Assembly: GCA_965183875.1 (NCBI GenBank) | Contig: CBCYMK010000036.1 | Location: 1-9,753, forward strand | Length of the DNA: 9,753 nucleotides | Origin: UBA6772 sp965183875 | GTDB taxonomy: Bacteria; Bacteroidota; Bacteroidia; Flavobacteriales; UBA7430 | Direction: 5' to 3' | Part shown: positions 7,746-9,753 of the stretch, in pieces | Layout of the letters: the number at the start of each line of letters is the position of its first letter | Numbering within the stretch: position 1 is the stretch's first letter | Notes under the pieces: generated by a model | The model's database searches: none | Told to the model about the DNA's origin: nothing | Seen by the model: only the letters and a program-made list of their open reading frames with translations | Program-made: the position numbers and the translations under genes

Positions 7746-8276
7746 TTAGTCCTCTAAATACACTTCAATTAATCCTTCAGGACAAGTAAGGTAAAGGATC
7801 TTATTTTCTCGATCTAATTCATCAATTACAGAATCAATAATAGGAATAAGTACTTCTTTTACTCCATTTTCAATTGCGAATAATGGTTGTACCTTTTCAT
7901 TGATAACCTCTTTCATAGTCCCGATTTCTCCATAAGAGCGATCAATAACTTTATAGCCTTCAATTTCGTGGTAGTAAAATTCATTTCCTTCCATAGGAGG
8001 TAGGAAAGAGAGTGGGAGGTAGAGTCCAGATTTACAGAGTCTATCTGCTTCAGTTTCTGTATCTACACCTTCGAAGTGAATGTGAAGGAATCCTTTTTGA
8101 GTGAGTTTACAAGAACTCAAAAAAAAAGGAACCAGTCTTCCTTTTCTATCAAGAAAGACTGATTCCAAATTTTTGTACCTCGAAGGATCATCAACATCTA
8201 GCTTTACAAGTAGGTCTCCTTTAAATCCGTGTTTACGGCTAATGTGACCAATAAAGTAGCAATCCTTCAATTTCAT
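7746..8276 (-). CDS. rimM: Ribosome maturation factor RimM
   Basis: This is a 176-residue protein of normal family length. RimM binds ribosomal protein S19 and helps assemble the head of the 30S subunit and process 16S rRNA in the cytoplasm. The N-terminal beta-barrel (~5-90) opens with the characteristic YFIGHISRKHGFKGDLLVKL (7-26) and contains FEGVDTETEADRL (68-80). The C-terminal PRC-barrel (~98-174) shows FYYHEIEGYKVID (100-112), G.I..V (117-124) and the conserved EVLIPIIDSVIDELD (141-155). Its ATG (8276-8274) shares its first base with the rpsP stop (TAATG), so the two are very likely co-transcribed and translationally coupled. Pairing of rpsP with rimM is widespread in bacteria. I see nothing truncated or unusual. 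Confidence 0.96.
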   Translation of the reverse strand: MKLKDCYFIGHISRKHGFKGDLLVKLDVDDPSRYKNLESVFLDRKGRLVPFFLSSCKLTQKGFLHIHFEGVDTETEADRLCKSGLYLPLSFLPPMEGNEFYYHEIEGYKVIDRSYGEIGTMKEVINEKVQPLFAIENGVKEVLIPIIDSVIDELDRENKILYLTCPEGLIEVYLED

Positions 8277-8809
8277 TACTCAGCTGCTTCTTCTGTAGCC
8301 GCTTCCTCTGCAGGAGCTTCTTCAGTAGCCTCAACAACTTCCTCTACTTCAGGAGTGTTTTTAGCAATAATTGCTGCTTCTCTATTTGCTCTAACTACTT
8401 TTTCAGCAGCTAATGCTTTAGCAGCAGCTTCAGCTTTAGTTTTAGCAATTGCACTAGATGCATCACCAATCATTTTCACTTTTCCTTCTAACCAAGCTTC
8501 GTACTTTGCCAATGCTTGCTCTTCAGTATGAGCACCTTTTTTAACACCGTCTAAAAGGTGTTTTTTCATCATTACACCAGTATAAGATAAAATTGCTCTT
8601 GTTGTATCCGTTGGGATAGCACCTACCTGAACCCAGTAAAGAGCTCTGTCGTGGTTAAGATCAATTGTTGCTGGTGTAGTATTAGGGTTATAAGTACCTA
8701 ATTTTTCGATGTGACGACCGTCACGCTTAGAACGTGAATCTGCAGCTACGATATGGTAAACTGGTTTACCTTTTTTACCGAAACGTTGCAATCTAATTTT
8801 AGTAGCCAT
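8276..8809 (-). CDS. rpsP: 30S ribosomal protein S16 with Ala/Glu-rich C-terminal tail
   Basis: This is a 177-residue S16, a primary 16S rRNA-binding protein of the 30S body. The conserved core occupies ~1-85: MATKIRLQRFGKKGKPVYHI (1-20), VAADSRSKRDGRHIEKLGTYNP (21-42), then the DRALYWVQVGAIPTDTTRAIL block (54-74). Typical bacterial S16 is about 80-90 residues, so roughly 90 residues are extra. The extra part begins as a Lys/Ala-rich, probably helical segment (AEAAAKALAAEK, 126-137) and ends in an acidic Glu/Ala/Pro-rich tail (EEVVEATEEAPAEEAATEEA, 156-175). Long S16 tails of this sort are, from memory, common in Bacteroidota, so this is a lineage trait rather than a fusion. The start at 8809 gives the canonical N-terminus. 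It heads the operon, with its own promoter and a structured leader upstream. Confidence 0.97.
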   Translation of the reverse strand: MATKIRLQRFGKKGKPVYHIVAADSRSKRDGRHIEKLGTYNPNTTPATIDLNHDRALYWVQVGAIPTDTTRAILSYTGVMMKKHLLDGVKKGAHTEEQALAKYEAWLEGKVKMIGDASSAIAKTKAEAAAKALAAEKVVRANREAAIIAKNTPEVEEVVEATEEAPAEEAATEEAAE

Positions 8810-8825
8810 TTGTTAATTGTTTTAA

Positions 8826-8869
8826 GGGTCCGAAACCCGGTTAATTAATAATACTCTTTCTCGAAGAGT
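8826..8869 (-). ncRNA. Possible S16 leader RNA: two small hairpins in the rpsP 5' UTR
   Basis: Between the promoter and the rpsP ATG, the minus-strand transcript can form a first stem, ACTCTT/AAGAGT with a 5-nt loop (8869-8853). It can form a second, GGGT/ACCC with loop TTCGG (8838-8826), which competes with CCG/CGG pairing (8840-8838 with 8832-8830). These GC-containing stems stand out in an otherwise A/T-rich leader. Candidate autoregulatory leaders upstream of rpsP have been proposed in Flavobacteriia (recalled, not checked). Short stems alone are weak evidence. Confidence 0.4.
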
Positions 8870-8873
8870 GGCG

Positions 8874-8906
8874 CAAATATACGCTTTTTCATTTCTAATT
8901 ATCAAG
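8874..8906 (-). promoter_or_regulatory. Bacteroidota-type promoter of the rpsP-rimM operon
   Basis: On the minus strand the sequence TATATTTG (8881-8874) matches the Bacteroidota -7 consensus TAnnTTTG exactly. A CTTG (8906-8903) ends 21 nt upstream, serving as the -33 element. The predicted start of transcription, a few bases further on, gives a leader of roughly 55-60 nt before the rpsP ATG. Confidence 0.65.
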
Positions 8907-8940
8907 CTATTATGCTTAATTTTAGTGTAGCTTAAATAGT

Positions 8941-9340
8941 TGAAATTGTAGGGCTTTAGTGCTGTTTTGTAGGTCAATAGTACGTAGGTGTTATACAATT
9001 TTGAGTGCTAAGTTTTAAGTTTTGAGTTGACATATGGAGTTGATAGTCATTGGTTGGTGCTTATTAGCGAAATAACCCATTTCAAAATACCTGTTTTCCT
9101 TTTTCCGTTTTATCATTTACTATTCACGATTTCCTAACTTCCGTTAAAACTATCTGTCCTCCTGTGTTTATCTAAGAATATGTTTTCCGTCTTACGTTTC
9201 ACGATTAGCTATATATTGTTAACTATTGTATGTTTTTACTAGTGTATTCTCGTGTTTTATCTCGTAATTAACATTGTTGTTAGTATCTAAGTAGCTTATT
9301 TATAGGGTGTAGTATAGATATAAACATTATGTTGGTATTT
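8941..9340. repeat. Gene-free, low-complexity region with degenerate short repeats
   Basis: I find no credible gene here on either strand. The stretch contains degenerate repeats: TTTTGAG and AAGTTTTAAGTTTTGAGTTG-like text around 8999-9027, and a diverged pair at 9101-9131 and 9183-9206. Both members of the pair start with TTTTCCGT and end with TTCACGATT, differing by a 7-nt length change in the middle. Further fragments such as TTCCGTTAA (9139-9147) look like the same theme. This reads as an eroded simple-sequence spacer rather than a decayed gene, but a search against the whole genome would be needed to tell. Confidence 0.4.
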
Positions 9341-9389
9341 TTATACACATAATTTACATTGTTGATAAGCTTATTAACAATTGTTAATA
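9341..9389. promoter_or_regulatory. Overlapping palindromes with DnaA-box-like sites
   Basis: TTATACACA (9341-9349) fits the DnaA-box consensus TTATNCACA exactly. The site at 9360-9368 on the opposite strand reads TTATCAACA, one mismatch away, and TTATTAACA (9371-9379) is a weaker version in direct orientation. The last two make an almost perfect 20-bp palindrome, TGTTGATAAGCTTATTAACA (9360-9379), with one mismatched pair. It overlaps a perfect 18-bp palindrome, TATTAACAATTGTTAATA (9372-9389). These could be protein-binding sites; identity of the binder is unknown and A/T-rich DNA produces such words by chance. Confidence 0.35.
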
Positions 9390-9403
9390 TCGTTTTTTTT
9401 GCC

Positions 9404-9436
9404 AAAAAAAATACCCCGAAATAATTCGAGGTATTT
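9404..9436 (-). terminator. Rho-independent terminator of the acyl-CoA dehydrogenase gene
   Basis: The minus strand forms a 12-position stem with one internal mismatch: AAATACCTCGAA (9436-9425) pairs with TTCGGGGTATTT (9420-9409) across a 4-nt loop (9424-9421). The second arm runs into a tract of eight T residues (9411-9404). It lies about 42 nt beyond the stop of the dehydrogenase gene at 9479. The plus-strand reading has only a broken T-tract, so it probably works in one direction. Confidence 0.85.
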
Positions 9437-9478
9437 ATATATAGTTTGACGAATTTATCCGTCAGTAGAATTTAGATA

Positions 9479-9753
9479 CTATCTAAGAATAGATCTAGAA
9501 ATCACAATTTTCTGAATTTCAGAAGTTCCTTCATAAATCTGTGTAATCTTAGCATCACGCATTAAACGCTCTACGTGGTATTCTTTTACGAAACCGTAAC
9601 CTCCATGTATTTGTACAGCCTCGGTAGTAATACGCATTGCTTTTTCAGCAGAGAATAATTTCGCCATAGCTCCAGACTCAGTGAAATCAATTCCAGAGTC
9701 TTTTTGCCATGCAGCTCTTAAGCAAAGTAAACGTGCAGCTTCAATTTCTGTAG
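9479..9753 (-). CDS. Acyl-CoA dehydrogenase, C-terminal 90 residues (gene continues past the window)
   Basis: This is a partial minus-strand gene: the frame stays open from the TAG at 9481-9479 through the window end, so the internal ATG at 9667 is not the start. The visible residues begin TEIEAARLLCLRAAWQKDSG and include AKLFSAEKAMRITTEAVQIH and GGYGFVKEYHVERLMRDAK. These are helices of the C-terminal FAD-binding domain of the family, which oxidises acyl-CoA to trans-2-enoyl-CoA with electrons passed to electron-transfer flavoprotein. QIYEGTSEIQKIVISR carries the family's C-terminal signature. Its Glu in YEGT is the position of the catalytic base in short- and medium-chain dehydrogenases, so the enzyme looks active. 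A short-chain (butyryl-CoA-like) enzyme is likely, but the substrate-specific N-terminal part is not seen. A terminator follows the gene. Confidence 0.94.
   Translation of the reverse strand, partial: TEIEAARLLCLRAAWQKDSGIDFTESGAMAKLFSAEKAMRITTEAVQIHGGYGFVKEYHVERLMRDAKITQIYEGTSEIQKIVISRSILR

Noticed and set aside
8229..8531. Plus-strand Ala/Ser-rich open frame opposite rpsP
   Set aside because: It is the antisense of the repetitive Ala/Glu codons in the S16 tail and of the rimM start; low complexity and no start context.
1..9753. CRISPR array, tRNA/rRNA, insertion sequence or defence system
   Set aside because: No regularly spaced identical repeats, no tRNA cloverleaf or rRNA sequence, and no transposase, integrase, nuclease or toxin-antitoxin motif were seen on either strand.

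Overview
The window is about 35% GC and looks like a chromosome segment from a marine-type member of Bacteroidota, most likely order Flavobacteriales. Three things support this: secreted proteins with type IX secretion (T9SS) type A C-terminal sorting domains, starts without Shine-Dalgarno sequences in A/T-rich leaders, and promoter candidates of the Bacteroidota form (TTTG or TTG about 19-21 nt before TAnnTTTG). The marine-type and order-level assignment rests on protein resemblance recalled from memory, not on a search.

Left part (1-7205) encodes the cell-surface or secretome cargo. A large minus-strand gene (23-3444) encodes a roughly 1140-residue T9SS cargo protein with a PKD-like domain, but a one-base deletion near 1944-1948 splits it into two open frames. 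Divergently transcribed from it are two plus-strand genes 38 nt apart: an LVIVD-repeat 'choice-of-anchor B' protein (3640-4968), and a protein with a lamin-tail domain and two copies of a Cys-rich/OB-fold-like unit (5007-7205). All three carry, or in the split case originally carried, an N-terminal signal peptide plus a C-terminal sorting domain. They would therefore be exported through Sec and then T9SS to the surface or medium. A strong bidirectional hairpin terminator (7224-7255) closes this block.

Middle part (7275-8881) is a minus-strand translation block: rpsP (ribosomal protein S16, with a long Ala/Glu-rich tail), rimM (16S rRNA processing factor, start overlapping the rpsP stop in TAATG), and a SUI1/YciH-type translation factor. 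A good promoter and a leader with two small hairpins precede rpsP.

Right part: 8882-9478 holds no gene. It contains the outer end of the rpsP promoter, degenerate low-complexity repeats, a cluster of DnaA-box-like sites with overlapping palindromes, and a terminator belonging to the last gene. The window ends inside the 3' part of a minus-strand acyl-CoA dehydrogenase gene.

I did not find a defence, mobile or CRISPR system. The items most worth following up are the frameshifted surface protein, the duplicated OB-fold protein without a nuclease domain, the possible S16 leader RNA, and the palindrome/DnaA-box cluster.
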